Shown: positions 44,800 to 54,989 of the stretch, piece by piece
Numbering within the stretch: position 1 is the stretch's first letter
Layout: every line of letters starts with the position of its first letter
NCBI GenBank assembly: GCA_934047225.1
Contig: OW204004.1
Coordinates: 4,096,401 to 4,160,400 of the forward strand
Source of the DNA: Ypsolopha sequella
Taxonomy: Eukaryota; Arthropoda; Insecta; Lepidoptera; Ypsolophidae
Length of the DNA stretch: 64,000 nucleotides
Direction: 5' to 3'
The notes under the pieces: generated by a model
What the model saw: the letters and a program-made list of their open reading frames with translations, nothing else
Database searches by the model: none
Told to the model about the DNA's origin: nothing
Position numbers and translations under genes: made by a program

Positions 44800-45000
44800 T
44801 ATCAATACATAATTGTATTTTTTATATCTTGTTTAAAATTTAAAATTGTAAAGCTTTTTTGCACACCTGCCTCTGTAACTTTCTTGTACTTTCCGTCGGG
44901 TTGACTGGGAGAAAATGCTTCTAGCATTAAGTCCACCTGTTGTACATTAAACTGTGTTTTTTGCTATAAAGAATTTAAAAGAAGAACTTTTTTTTCATAC
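44800..45000 (+). repeat. LINE 3' UTR-like repeat
   Basis: A stretch around 44865-44965 (TTGTACTTTCCGTCGGGTTG, then a GCTTCTAGCATTAAG hairpin and CCACCTGTTGTACATT) is recalled as a common insect LINE 3' UTR. No coding sequence of that LINE is attached, so the identification is tentative. Confidence 0.4.
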
Positions 45001-45287
45001 ATTTGGCTCAGGTAAGTGCCCCACTTCGCAATGATAATATTAAAACACGCTGATTGGTTAACGAACAGAACATTTTTTGTTTAATTCCATAGACTAGAAC
45101 AGCATAGAGCAGCATATTTTGCATAGAGGTATAGACAATGTTTATCGCTGGTTTAGATTATATCTAATAGATGTCACTAGTAACCTTTTGATATCTATTT
45201 CCAACACCCCCACTATATCAAAATTACTAACAAAACAATATCAGTATGAGATATCTAAGTAATACAATATTTAAGTTACAACAAAAA

Positions 45288-45356
45288 TTATTTTCTAACT
45301 AAACCGAGAGTTTTCATACACTTGTAATGTTTCAACCCTGGTAACCCTTTAGTTAA
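45288..45356 (-). pseudogene. pol: Copia pol C-terminal codons left of piggyBac 3
   Basis: Starting from the TTAA, the minus strand reads LTKGLPGLKHYKCMKTLGL and ends at TAA 45290-45288. Joining it to PAD at 48711 with a single TTAA keeps the frame exactly, so this is the displaced end of the copia polyprotein. Confidence 0.85.
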
Positions 45357-45566
45357 CCCTTTACCAGGCCTCGGACAAATCCTGTAGTAATTGTGATTTT
45401 TTTATAGATTTATATGAGTAATTAGGTGTAGTAAGAGATTTTTTTAATTATATTTAGAAAATTAGCTAAAATACGTAAAAAAAACATGTGGGAAGATATA
45501 ATCCCATTGCCTGTCAAAACGTTGACTTTTATATCTATATATATATAAAATCATCATGTCGTGACG

Positions 45567-45842
45567 ATATATACCAGGTGATTTTTTCAACATCGTCCAA
45601 ATTAATACTGAAGGCTTGGTAAGTGATCAGTATCATGGATCGATAACATTTTTTGTGAAATTCATAATTTGAAATTTCGACTTTCCATAGTAATGCACTC
45701 CCACTCATGAGTGAATTACTATGGGAAGTCAAAATTTCATTTATTGAATTTCGCAAAATTTGTTATTGATCAATGATACTGATCACTTACCAAGCCTTCA
45801 GTATGAATTTGGACGATGTTGAAAAAATCACCTGGTATATAT
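45567..45842. mobile_element. Hairpin MITE of about 275 bp
   Basis: Left arm TATACCAGGTGATTTTTTCA and onward is mirrored by the right arm ending AAAAAATCACCTGGTATA. The arms are about 125 bp each and leave only a small centre. Flanking TA steps suggest a TA target as for Tc1/mariner-derived MITEs, but AT-richness makes that ambiguous. Confidence 0.8.
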
Positions 45843-46809
45843 AAAATCAAACAATAATGTTTGTCATTTCGTTATTTTTAGTTGACTGTCGTATTTTTTA
45901 GAACTTTCAAATGAAAAATATAATGTACAAATGAAAAATCTTTATTTCGAAATACAAAAAAAGTTTGAGAATGGACAAAAAGGTTTTTTTATTCTTGTAC
46001 TGAATGTTGACTTTGGTGGTACAATTTCATGCAGGGGGTAACACACAATGCTACCTTACAAACTTCGCATTCATATTTTGACCGCTTTTCCTTTTTCCTT
46101 GTGCTACAAAACCTGCATCGTTTGTACGTTGACAATGCCAAAAAATGACTTCCTTTCTGCTCCAATCGTATCTCGTCCGGAACCCCAAAAACACCTCCCT
46201 TTTTGTTTTTGTATACCACCGGATTTTGTTTTTTGTTTGAGATATATTCCGATTTCAAACTTCTAGCTAACCGTAACCTGAAATCGCGATGTATATTTTT
46301 ACGATTTTTATTTTTTAGTTTATATAAAATGTATGCGTTTATAATGGCACTCTCAAACATGAACCAAAATAATCGGAACCAGGATTTTTTTGACCTGCGG
46401 CCAATTGAGTAAGAACTTCGATAGTGATCAAAGTGGTCCACACCACCCATACTCCTCGTATATTCTGCGATTGTAGTGGGACAAAACATCTCTTTCTTTT
46501 GCCCGTTCTTTTGAGTTCTCTGGATCACTTCCACTTTGGTTGGGTTGATTGCAGTTGATAAGACAAAAACATATTTAGTGTCTTTCCATTTGGTTACGGC
46601 ACAAGGGTGGCAGAAGCGGTATGTAAACTCCCCAGGATCTAAATTATTTTCTTTGGCCAGTCTTCGTTCTTCAGGTGTTTTAGGTTTTGGTGCACACAGC
46701 TCTTTAGGAAGGCCTTTGCGATTCATTCGCACTGTTCCTGTCGCCAAAATACCTCTTTGATAAAGAGTTTCCATGAGAGGCAAGGAAGTGAAAAAGTTGT
46801 CAAAAATGT

Positions 46810-46863
46810 GGAAATTTACCACGAAACACACATTTGGTAATGTGTGTTTCGTGGTAAATTTCC
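46810..46863. repeat. Perfect 25-bp palindrome with 4-bp loop inside piggyBac 3
   Basis: GGAAATTTACCACGAAACAC and five further bases are followed by TGGT and the exact reverse complement. It lies in coding sequence just before the second catalytic Asp and shifts the frame. The first half fits the protein (GGNLPRNTHYQ) while the second half adds an out-of-place stretch, so the second arm looks like a templated inverted copy of the first. Confidence 0.88.
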
Positions 46864-47639
46864 TCCAAGTTTCATTACAACTCTGTGACCTAATCCTTCC
46901 TCATTGAATTCTTGGTCTTTGCCTGCATAAATATCGAATTGATATAGATACCCAGTGTTGGAATCACAACGGCACCATCCCTTATACCCTCTTTTGATGG
47001 GCTTGGCTGGCATGAACTGTTTTTTGCTGTCGCGCCCTTTGAATTTTATCATGCTTTCATCCACTGATTGGGATCCGGAGTTGGTGGCATTCTCTTGAAA
47101 AGTCCTATTGAGACAATCTAACAAGGGTCTTATTTTTTGCAATTTGTCGTGGTCTTTGTGATCCCGGGGCAAATGAGTTGTATTGTCGCAAATATGTAGA
47201 TTCTCCAGATTTTTTTTGAATCTTTTGCAATTCATTGTGCCACTAATCTCAATGTTATTGTAAAATGGGTCTCCGCTCCAATACAGCTCTATATCTGACT
47301 GAGGATTTATTCCCATTAGAATTATTATTGCTAGGAATGCTTTTATTTCATTTAAATCAGTATCTCTCCAGAATTTGCTTTTTTCATCATTGCATATTTA
47401 TTTGTGTATTCGACGATCATTTGAATAATCTCATCAGTGAACAAATTACTGAAATATTCAATAGGGAGACTTTGAGGGCTATATGATTTAGTGGGTTCTA
47501 ATTCCTTTCCAAAATTGAACTCATCAAAGTTTTCAACATGTGTAGTCCATGTTCTATCCCGTGCCAGCAATTCAGCATAAGTTGGCACATTAGCAAGTAG
47601 GCCAGGGGATGGCGCAGGCAATGGAACACAAGGTGCAAT

Positions 47640-47870
47640 TTCTTCGTCAACAGCAGGAACAAGTACTGCAGGGTGAGCAGGCAAGTTAGGGGATAGTGCA
47701 GACAAAGTGCCATTTCTTCATCAACATTAGGAGCAAGCACTTCAGGGTGAGCAGGCAAGTTAGGAAATAGTGCAGACAAAGGTGCCATTTCTTCATCAAC
47801 ATTAGGAGCAAGCACTTCAGGGCGAGCAGGCAAGTCAGGGGATGGTGTAGAAAATTGAACACGAGGTAAA
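47640..47870 (-). repeat. Tandem repeats in the piggyBac 3 N-terminal region
   Basis: Units of about 78 bp contain GGAGCAAGCACTTCAGGG, GCAGGCAAGT and GCCATTTCTTCATCAAC and encode a Pro-Glu-Val-Leu-Ala-Pro-Asn-Val-Asp-Glu-Glu-Met motif. There are two close copies and a third diverged one. A one-base loss near 47700 shifts the frame between copies. Confidence 0.8.
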
Positions 47871-48710
47871 ACTTCCCCTTCATAATATTGACGTGCATGT
47901 GGATCGTCGTCTAATATGTGTAATAACTGACGATTTGACATACCTTTAATGTCGTTCAATCTTGCATTGAATGATTTTGGGACATAATCTAAATATGGGT
48001 CTTCGTCTTCGTCTTCATCTTCATCATTTTCATCGTCTGACGAAAACATTTCGCCAAGTATATTTTCAATATCATGATCTTGTAAAACCTGTTCAACAAA
48101 AAATACCCTAAAGTAGGTACATACTGACTGACAAATCAATGACGTCAAAAGTTTTCCACTACCCACAATTTATATTTCAATAAAATAAAACGTAATTTCT
48201 TCATGTAGAATGACCGTGAGCAAACCAAAAATAAAACCCGCGGCAAAAAGCTAGTACAAAATGAAGATTTCATTTCACCGGGCAATGGACACATATCTCC
48301 CACAATAATTAGGTCTTCACAGGCTAAGGTCAAATGGTTCCCCACATGTTTTATTTTGTTATATCATGCTATATTTCAAGTATTCACGAATAACTTATGC
48401 ACATATCACTAGAAAAACTCAAATTCTACAACATATCAAAAAATTATACGACTTACCTTTCTCGGATTCGCCATAATTAATAAAATTAAATTCACTTTTT
48501 TCGAAACCGACGGTTTGACGGACGACCACAGAAGAAATGGCCGTAAAAATGACATTTGCGTTCCGATTCAAGTTTTTTTTTTTCGAGACCATAGAGATGT
48601 TCATTCTTTAGCATTTTTGACAGTTTGTGGGCGATACTTAACCAAAACCTGGTAATAACATCCAAAAATCTATGTGAGAATACATAAACCATAGCCTGGT
48701 TAAGGGTTAA

Positions 48711-49530
48711 AAGGTCAGCGGGCATGTTAGCAGTTGCCAAATACTCCGTCTCAAACAAGTCATCATTGACGGCATTTCTGATTAAATTATACAGTACATC
48801 TATTTGTTTAGAACGTTTATGAGACTGATGATTATTTGCCAACTTTAATGCACTCTTACTGTCATTATATAATACAATCTTTTTACTAAAACCTGTTATT
48901 TCATATTCTAAACTTTTTAAATAAATCACTTCACGACAAGCTTCTGACAAAGCCATATATTCAGCTTCACAACTGCTCGAGGCAACAGTTCTTTGTTTCT
49001 TGCTCTCCCAAGAAACAGCAGAGCCGGATTTAGTAAAACAGAATCTTGTGTATGAGCGTCTATCAATGGCATCGCTTGCCTAATCAGCATCTACAAATCC
49101 TTCCAGTTCTGCTTTTCCTTTGGAATATTTTAAACAATACTCTTTTGTTTTCATTAAGTACCTTAAAATCCTTTTAGCATAATTCCAGTGAACAGATGAA
49201 TAAGAATTGTTCAACTGACTTATGTAACGAACTGAATAAGCTATGTCTCAAGACAGCTAAATACATCAAGCTACCTATAAATTATTGATAAGGTAATCTG
49301 TTTTCACAAATATTGTACTTTTCAACATTCAATTTACACTTTATAGGAGTTTCAGCAATATTACAATCAGACATATCAAACTTCTTTAATAGTTGCTCAA
49401 TATAATGCTCCTGATCTACATATTATTATTACATTTGAATTTCTATCAACATTTATTCTCATGCCCAAATATTGTTTGACTTGACCCAGATTTTTTACAT
49501 ATAACTTACAATAAAACTATTTGACAATAA
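48711..49530 (-). pseudogene. pol: Copia pol: reverse transcriptase end and RNase H
   Basis: Broken minus-strand frames give ELLKKFDMSDCNIAETPIK, a GFVDAD block with a stop, YTRFCFTKSGSAVSWESKKQ, ALSEACREVIYLKSLEYEI, LYNDSKSALKLANNHQSHKR, and ATANMPADLLT. These are the well-known copia RNase H blocks. Its last codons lie at 45288-45352, beyond piggyBac 3, where GLPGLKHYKCMKTLGLVRK completes the protein. Confidence 0.85.
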
Positions 49531-49604
49531 AACTATATATATTTAATTTAATTTTTATCAAGGGATTATTATCTTTACACAGACTATTTTTTTTTTACTA
49601 AAGC

Positions 49605-49950
49605 CGGAACTACATACTCATTATAAAACTGTTTGTTTTTGGTATTACTAAGTTGTTAATAACATCATCATAACAAATACAAAAATCGCAAAACTTTCTA
49701 CCCGTTACACACATTTGGGTTTGTACTTGATAATAGTAATTTGAACTTTGCTTGAGACTCAACATATTATTTTTTAGTTCTAAATAGTCAAAACTTTCTG
49801 CAGTGATAACTTGATCCCTTATGGAGTAGGGGCATTTCACTTCCAAAACTGACAGGCTGCATACAAGGCCCGCTAGGAATTAATGCTCAGGTGCTACAAA
49901 AAGCCCAAATGCAACAACATTGTTTCTTGTAGCGCTTGTGTATGCTGTAA
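49605..49950 (-). pseudogene. YqaJ/lambda-exonuclease-like fragment
   Basis: The minus strand reads SLSVLEVKCPYSIRDQVI, then SLKQSSNYYYQVQTQMCVTG and RKFCDFCICYDD. The EVKCPYS and YYYQVQTQM motifs match the catalytic core of YqaJ-type recombinases, which are related to lambda exonuclease and are found in many animal mobile elements and large DNA viruses. Only this core is present and no companion genes were recognised, so the parent element is unknown. Confidence 0.6.
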
Positions 49951-50873
49951 TAGCATTTATTTCATTTAATTTACTCCGTTCAGTCGGTAAAGATTTTTTT
50001 GGGTTTATGATGGTATCGGTGAACAAATTTTTGTTTTTTTTCTCTATGATATGAACTATAGTTCACGAATTGAAAAACGAATTGATTTTTTCTCGACACC
50101 CGTCATATTTATTTATAAACGTAATCAAAATATTTAAATCTATCTGACTTGTCGATAGAACCTGCTTTTCTTGTAAGTCAGCAGTTTGACTACCTGTTCC
50201 CGTCATTATGAGATAACAACTGTTTATTGTTTAGTCTAGCTAGAAGCACAAAGAATGTTTACTCCGCATAACTAGCGAAAACAGGCGCACGCACACATAG
50301 ACGCGTACGTACGACGATCACGGATGAAGTCGCTCTGATGCCAATACGAAATTCCGCTGAGATCATCATACGTACGCGTCTATGCATGTGTGCGTCTGTT
50401 TTCGCTCCGTCGTCGAGTCGGCCTTCTGGTAGTATCTATTTTGTGCTAGAAGGTTCAAGCGAGATTGAATTCGACGAAACTTTGCTCTCTGAGCTTCATT
50501 ACTATGAATTGAATTAGAATAACAGGTTACGAACAAAAGTTTCATGAAAGTTTTTCGAAAAATCTTTTAACTACAAAATGAAATAATTAAACACACTTTT
50601 AAACTTATCACTCGCGGAAGCGGAAAGAAATAAAGTAACTCACAGTAGTGATAGGTCCATCTGGAACTATAATCACGTCTCACGGTCTCACGTCTGTAGC
50701 TGAAGCACGAAGAACTAGCTGATGGAGCTGCTCACATCACACAGCTGTAGGCTTTTTGTAGAGCTGTTTTCGTTGCGAATGTAATAAAACTTGGAATGTA
50801 GACCTACAAATTCAGATATAACCTGACCACTCATTTCATCCTTAAATAGCCCCGGTACTTTTTTGTTCTGTAA
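49951..50873. other. Unassigned DNA containing a foldback repeat
   Basis: Apart from the inverted repeat at 50274-50406, no coding region or known repeat was recognised. Confidence 0.35.
50274..50406. repeat. 133-bp foldback (MITE-like)
   Basis: The left end AGCGAAAACAGGCGCACGCA and the inner GACGCGTACGTACG are mirrored by CGTACGCGTC and TGTGCGTCTGTTTTCGCT on the right, giving arms of about 45 bp with few mismatches. No target duplication was resolved. Confidence 0.7.
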
Positions 50874-51097
50874 CGGTATACCGTAATAGTAGATGCTAGT
50901 GATTGTTGACACTTGGTGGAATTTATAAAACATTGTTTTAAAAAACACTTGTACTTATCCACATATTACAATATAACTTTATTATGCCCGACCGGTTTCG
51001 CTGTAAAGCATTTTCTAGGGCTTTTTACACATCCTAACTAACAAATAATGTGTATATTAAATGTAGTGTATATTATTTATTTGTTAGTTAGGATGTG

Positions 51098-51142
51098 TAA
51101 AAAGCCCTAGAAAATGCTTTACAGCGAAACCGGTCGGGCATA
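51098..51142 (+). ncRNA. Degenerate hammerhead-like motif
   Basis: Stem I can pair GCCC with GGGC, stem II pairs GCT with AGC, and GAAA, ACC/GGT and a C at the cleavage position follow in hammerhead order. The CTGATGA core is replaced by CTAGAAA, so self-cleavage is unlikely. An inverted copy lies in the left arm at about 50988-51030. Confidence 0.45.
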
Positions 51143-51187
51143 ATAAAGTTATATTGTAATATGTGGATAAGTACAAGTGTTTTTTAA

Positions 51188-53686
51188 CCCTCAATTCACT
51201 ACCTACTAAAGTATAACACAATTCACTAGTATGGGTCCCATGGACCCACATTTTTGACAGGTAAAAAAAATTAAAACACGTGACATTTTTAATCAAATAT
51301 TCTGTTATTTTAAAGTATTACTCTCTTAATCATTTAGTAACTGCCAAAACAAACTTAAAAAATAGCTATTTCCCCTAGTAAATGAGTAACATTTATATCT
51401 TATAATACTGAGCCCCTTTTGGAAGGCACGGCTTTAAAAAATCACATTTAAAATTATAAAGAATTAGGAACTTCTTTGAGGTATTTTTTCTTAAATCTAT
51501 TACTTATACAACAAAAAAAAACAAAAAACCTATATATATTCTATACAAAAATTCAAAACGTGCAATGGTTGAACTTAGTCCCTTACAGAACAATGCTTGC
51601 ATATTTTTCTAGCACATGCCAAGCATATAGGCTTCGAACAAGTACAACAAATATAAACAGTCTTGGTTCTCTTTTTATAGTGACAGGTATAACAATTTTT
51701 TCTCTCGTTTCTCGCAAGTTTTGCTGGCTGGTCAGTGTCAAAATTTTGTGGAATGGATTTTTTTGTGATGCTAGCAATAGATAAGCGAAGCTCCATTGGC
51801 AGTCTTTCGTTGTAAAGTCGTGACGTGAGGTTGGACCTATTTAGCATTTCCGAGAGAGTTTTGAGGAAATTCAGTCTTGTTAATTTTGGAGCATTTCCTT
51901 GACCTTCGTAAATCACTTGCGCGTTATGAGCAGCCATGTCTAAAATTCTGAAAAATATTGCCATAGGCCATCTGGCAGTACGCCGACTACAGGAGTATAC
52001 CGAACACTTCTGATCAACAACATCAACGCCACCTTTCGTTGAATTGTAATATTCTATTATTTCGGGCTTATTCGACTCCATCACCGAGCCATCATGATGC
52101 ATTGAGGAGTAAAGGACCACAGCTTTATTTTTTTTAGGTACAAATCTGACAAGAGTTACATCCTTGGTAAAACCAAACAATGAACTTTCTACTGTCCTGG
52201 ATCTGTTCGGGCGAAATTCAGGGGGTATTTCCCTCTTATTTTTCTTCAGAGTACCTACAGTAGTAAGCCCCCTTTTTTTCAGTTCTTCCAGAAGTTCAAG
52301 CGACGAATACCAGTTGTCGGTAGTTATGTTTATGTTTGTGTGATAAATCGGCTTCGCTAAACGTAAAACAGTTTGAGTTGGGACGGACATCTTCTTTTCA
52401 TCTTCACTTAATCCCAAACCGTCAGAGCCTTTACCTGTATATAGGTACACGTTATATATATAAAAAGTTTTTGAGTCAACCATGCACTGAATTTTTTCAC
52501 CATATTTTCCTGGTTTACTGGGCATGTACATTTTGTGCTTCGATCGTCCTCTAAACTCGACCAACATTTCGTCGATAGTGGCATTAGAACCAATCACATA
52601 GTTTTTCTGGCTGTTTTCCACAAACATATCAAGTATTTCTGATATTTGACAAGCCGGATCGACAGTTTTTCGTGTCTCGCGATCAGAGAAGTCATCGAAT
52701 CGGAGTGCGAGCAAAAGTGCCAGAAATCTATTTTTGGACATGGAGGCTCTGAATATCTGCCGGCCAGTACCATCAGTAGCAAATATCGAAAGAATGCTTT
52801 CCCTGTTCGATTTGAAAATTGCGCTATAAAGCAAAAGAGAGAAAAATCCTTTCAGTTCAATTTGATCAGTGTCTCTGAATGCTAAATCATTCGGATATTT
52901 TTGACGTATATTCGCAAATTTCTTGTTGGTCCATTTCAGCACTAGTTTGATCATTCTTTGGTCGAAAATAAGTTGGAATGTGTCCATAGGATTCATGACA
53001 CCGCCGTCAAAATTGTAGTCATCAGGTCTTCTTATTCTTGGCAATCTCAGAATATTATGAGATGGAGTCCTAACGTTTCTGGACGGTGGTGTATTGGACC
53101 ATTTAAAACGATTTTTTCCATAATAGTAGTTCATATCTCTGTTTGCTCTTTGTGGGCCATCACCGTCGTCATCATCTGATGACATTTCCGAAAACTCAGA
53201 ATTTGTATCATGTTCACTCGGAATGTACTCACCATCTTCGTCATCAGAATCCAAGTTCTCATAAGCCAAATGAGACGTATGAACAGGTGGTGGTGAGCTA
53301 GGTGTGCGAACTTCTTCGTTATCTGTCTCGCCATTTTCTTCCACGAGCCAATTATTTATTAACTCAGATGCTTCATCATCATTTACGTTCACTGAGCTCG
53401 GTCCAGGTCTATTTCGATCCATGTTTGTATCCTAAAACACGAAAAAGAAAGATTGTAATAAAGCTGATAACACTAACACAATTCACTAGTATGGGTCCAT
53501 GGGACCCATATAAGCAAATTTACTCACCTTGCGAGCGGCGCGTACGCACGTCCTATCGCTGTCGCGTTCGGCGCGGCACTACAGGAAGGTACAGGACCGC
53601 GCATGAACTTGAGCGCAATAAGTATGAAATAGCAAGTGTTTTAAGATTTGGTATGGGTCCATTGGACCCAGGTAGTGAATTAAGAG
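51188..53686 (-). mobile_element. piggyBac element 2 (2499 bp), apparently intact
   Basis: TTAA flanks both sides (51184-51187 and 53687-53690). Terminal repeats CCCTCAATTCACTACCT and CTCTTAATTCACTACCT match at all but two positions. Just inside both ends lie palindromes of the form TGGGTCC...GGACCCA, probable transposase binding sites. The single transposase gene is uninterrupted. Removing the element with one TTAA restores the arm of the surrounding foldback base for base. Confidence 0.92.
51575..53422 (-). CDS. piggyBac-like transposase 2 (615 residues, intact)
   Basis: ATG 53422 opens a continuous frame to the stop at 51575, a normal piggyBac length. The N-terminal 110 residues are acidic (NLDSDDEDGEYIPSEHD). 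The DDE_Tnp_1_7 core includes PMDTFQLIFDQRMIKLVLKW and the catalytic contexts ATIDEMLVEFRGR near residue 283, ITTDNWYSSLELL near 368 and TKGGVDVVDQKCS near 466. A cysteine-rich C-terminus (NCYTCHYKKRTKTVYICCTC and CLACARKICKHC) should bind the terminal repeats. With matched ends and TTAA sites it may be, or recently have been, active. It shares little sequence with the other two piggyBac copies here. Confidence 0.92.
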   Translation of the reverse strand: MDRNRPGPSSVNVNDDEASELINNWLVEENGETDNEEVRTPSSPPPVHTSHLAYENLDSDDEDGEYIPSEHDTNSEFSEMSSDDDDGDGPQRANRDMNYYYGKNRFKWSNTPPSRNVRTPSHNILRLPRIRRPDDYNFDGGVMNPMDTFQLIFDQRMIKLVLKWTNKKFANIRQKYPNDLAFRDTDQIELKGFFSLLLYSAIFKSNRESILSIFATDGTGRQIFRASMSKNRFLALLLALRFDDFSDRETRKTVDPACQISEILDMFVENSQKNYVIGSNATIDEMLVEFRGRSKHKMYMPSKPGKYGEKIQCMVDSKTFYIYNVYLYTGKGSDGLGLSEDEKKMSVPTQTVLRLAKPIYHTNINITTDNWYSSLELLEELKKRGLTTVGTLKKNKREIPPEFRPNRSRTVESSLFGFTKDVTLVRFVPKKNKAVVLYSSMHHDGSVMESNKPEIIEYYNSTKGGVDVVDQKCSVYSCSRRTARWPMAIFFRILDMAAHNAQVIYEGQGNAPKLTRLNFLKTLSEMLNRSNLTSRLYNERLPMELRLSIASITKKSIPQNFDTDQPAKLARNERKNCYTCHYKKRTKTVYICCTCSKPICLACARKICKHCSVRD

Positions 53687-53785
53687 TTAAAACAATGTAT
53701 ACCGTAATGATTGTCGACGTCGTAGTCACTGGTATCAAAATTTTACAAAAATATAATTTTTCATATCCCTATAAATTTTAACAAG

Positions 53786-54428
53786 AATTAAAGCACTTGA
53801 AGATCAAGAAGTAGAAATTATATCTCTCAAAGCCACAGTTAACCAACTCCAGGAACACATCAACTTGCAGGCACAGTCTGCTCTAAGAAATAAAATTGAA
53901 ATATCTGGCATCCCTGAACTTGCGAATGAAAATCTACACCACATTGCACTGGTCACAGCTTCTACGTTGGGACTTTCACTAGTAGACGAGGATATTGATT
54001 GGGTTAATAGAGCTGGTCCAAAATACTCAAATTCTGGAATTTCTGACAACCCCAATGTAATAGAAGGTTTGGAAAATTCAGTCTCTACAAAGAGGCTTCC
54101 ACGCCCTCTGGTGATAAGGTTAATTAGGCGTTCCAAGAGAGATGAAATCCTTAATGCATCTAAAACCCGACGTAATATTACTTCCAAAGACATCTTGCCA
54201 AATGCAACCCCTAGGAAGCTGTATGTTAATGAAAGACTTACGAAAGAAAATCGGATGTTATTTCGGGAGTCCAGACCTAGATCAAAAGAAAGTGGATTCA
54301 AATATTGCTGGACCCGAAGTGGAATTATCCCCATTCGCAAACGTGAGGGATCAGCTGCCATCCAAATACGATCTTACGAAGGCCTCGAAAAATATTGCCT
54401 TCCTCCAACAGAAAATCATCAAAAGTGA
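53786..54428 (+). pseudogene. ORF1: LINE ORF1 C-terminal part (FP/L1-ORF1-like)
   Basis: An open frame begins within a coiled coil (IKALEDQEVEIISLKATVNQ), then shows ALRNKIEISGIPELANENLH, VIRLIRRSKRDEILNASKTR, LYVNERLTKENRMLFRESR and YCWTRSGIIPIRKREGS. This plan is shared by LINE ORF1 proteins and the related baculovirus-FP fold. The N-terminal finger is missing, so the copy is truncated upstream. Confidence 0.78.
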
Positions 54429-54752
54429 CCGTTATATAGGTAATATTGACTCAGTCAATAAATATGTTGTTTTTGCATGAGTTTTTGTGTTTATATAGCT
54501 ATAAATCTTTAAAAATTCCATTTAAAATACCGCCGTTTGCAACGTTCAAATTGGATATCTACGGGAAATATGTATTTGCTACACTAAAAAATCTTACAAT
54601 ACTGCAATCATCATTATACCTCAAAATTTATCGCTGTCTACTGAAAGTGGGTTATATTCTGTATAGTAATAGAATACATAAGGAATCATTTGGCAGGATA
54701 AGCTATTTACTTTTGTATCATATTAATTTCAATATATTATTTTATTGTTACT

Positions 54753-54971
54753 ATGGCTGCAACTGCAGCCCCTGATATAGATACTGATGTTGAAAATTTT
54801 CTAACTGTTCCCTGCCAAACAATCGAATTACCTGAATTATGTAATAATTTGTTGGATTCAACCCTTAACTTCAAAATTTTGACATTTAATATTAGAAGCA
54901 TACATAAAAACTTTGATACATTCCTGATCGTTCTAGCTAGACTTAACATTAACTTCGATATTATTATCCTT
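54753..54971 (+). pseudogene. ORF2: LINE ORF2 endonuclease start (truncated)
   Basis: From ATG 54753 the frame reads to KILTFNIRSIHKNFDTFLIV and NINFDIIIL, the first strand and helix of the LINE endonuclease. It then departs abruptly near 54972, where the following BEL-related sequence begins. It follows the ORF1 fragment in normal LINE order. Confidence 0.75.
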
Positions 54972-54989
54972 GTTTACGCCAATTCCTTG

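Larger units (their letters stand above)
45989..48166 (-). pseudogene. piggyBac transposase 3 (several frameshifts)
   Basis: The N-terminal region (48166 to about 47500) has an acidic tract (DDENDEDEDEDEDPYLDYVP) and tandem repeats around PEVLAPNVDEEMAPL. The core follows: EYFSNLFTDEIIQMIVEYTN, GINPQSDIELYWSGD, SVDESMIKFKGRD with the first Asp, FDNFFTSLPLM with the second, and SMGGVDHFDHYRSSY with the third. A cysteine domain near 46060-45990 (CRFCSTRKKEKRSKYECEVC) ends it. Shifts occur near 47700, between 47350 and 47316, and at the palindrome 46810-46863. All catalytic residues survive, so decay is moderate. Confidence 0.83.
45357..48706 (-). mobile_element. piggyBac element 3 (3350 bp) inserted in copia
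   Basis: Both ends carry TTAA (45353-45356 and 48707-48710) and near-identical inverted repeats: CCCTTTACCAGGC on the left, CCCTTAACCAGGC read inward from the right. The transposase gene is on the minus strand and decayed. A hairpin MITE sits in its 3' non-coding part (45567-45842). Confidence 0.9.
45000..49530 (-). mobile_element. Ty1/copia retrotransposon 3' part, interrupted by piggyBac 3
   Basis: On the minus strand the reverse transcriptase end, RNase H and C-terminus of copia pol run from about 49530 to 48711, jump over piggyBac 3 and end at TAA 45288. A GTGGGGG polypurine tract and an LTR start TGTTGGAAATAG (45206 leftwards) follow. The 5' half of the element is missing and the LTR end near 45000 was not resolved. 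Confidence 0.83.
50888..53696. mobile_element. Penelope-derived foldback interrupted by piggyBac 2
   Basis: A 12-bp duplication GTATACCGTAAT (50876-50887 and 53697-53708) brackets the unit. Two long arms, 50930-51049 and 51076-51187 (completed by 53687-53696 past piggyBac 2), are near-perfect inverted copies. Each arm holds a hammerhead-like sequence around GAAACCGGTC. Two pseudo-LTRs head to head with a medium-length duplication suggest a non-autonomous Penelope-like unit. Confidence 0.65.

Noticed and set aside
48236..48256. CCCGCGGCAAAAAGCTAGTA, similar to a Helitron 3' terminus
   Set aside because: Only about 20 bases match, there is no complete hairpin and no 5' end. It may be a scrap, but not enough to call an element.
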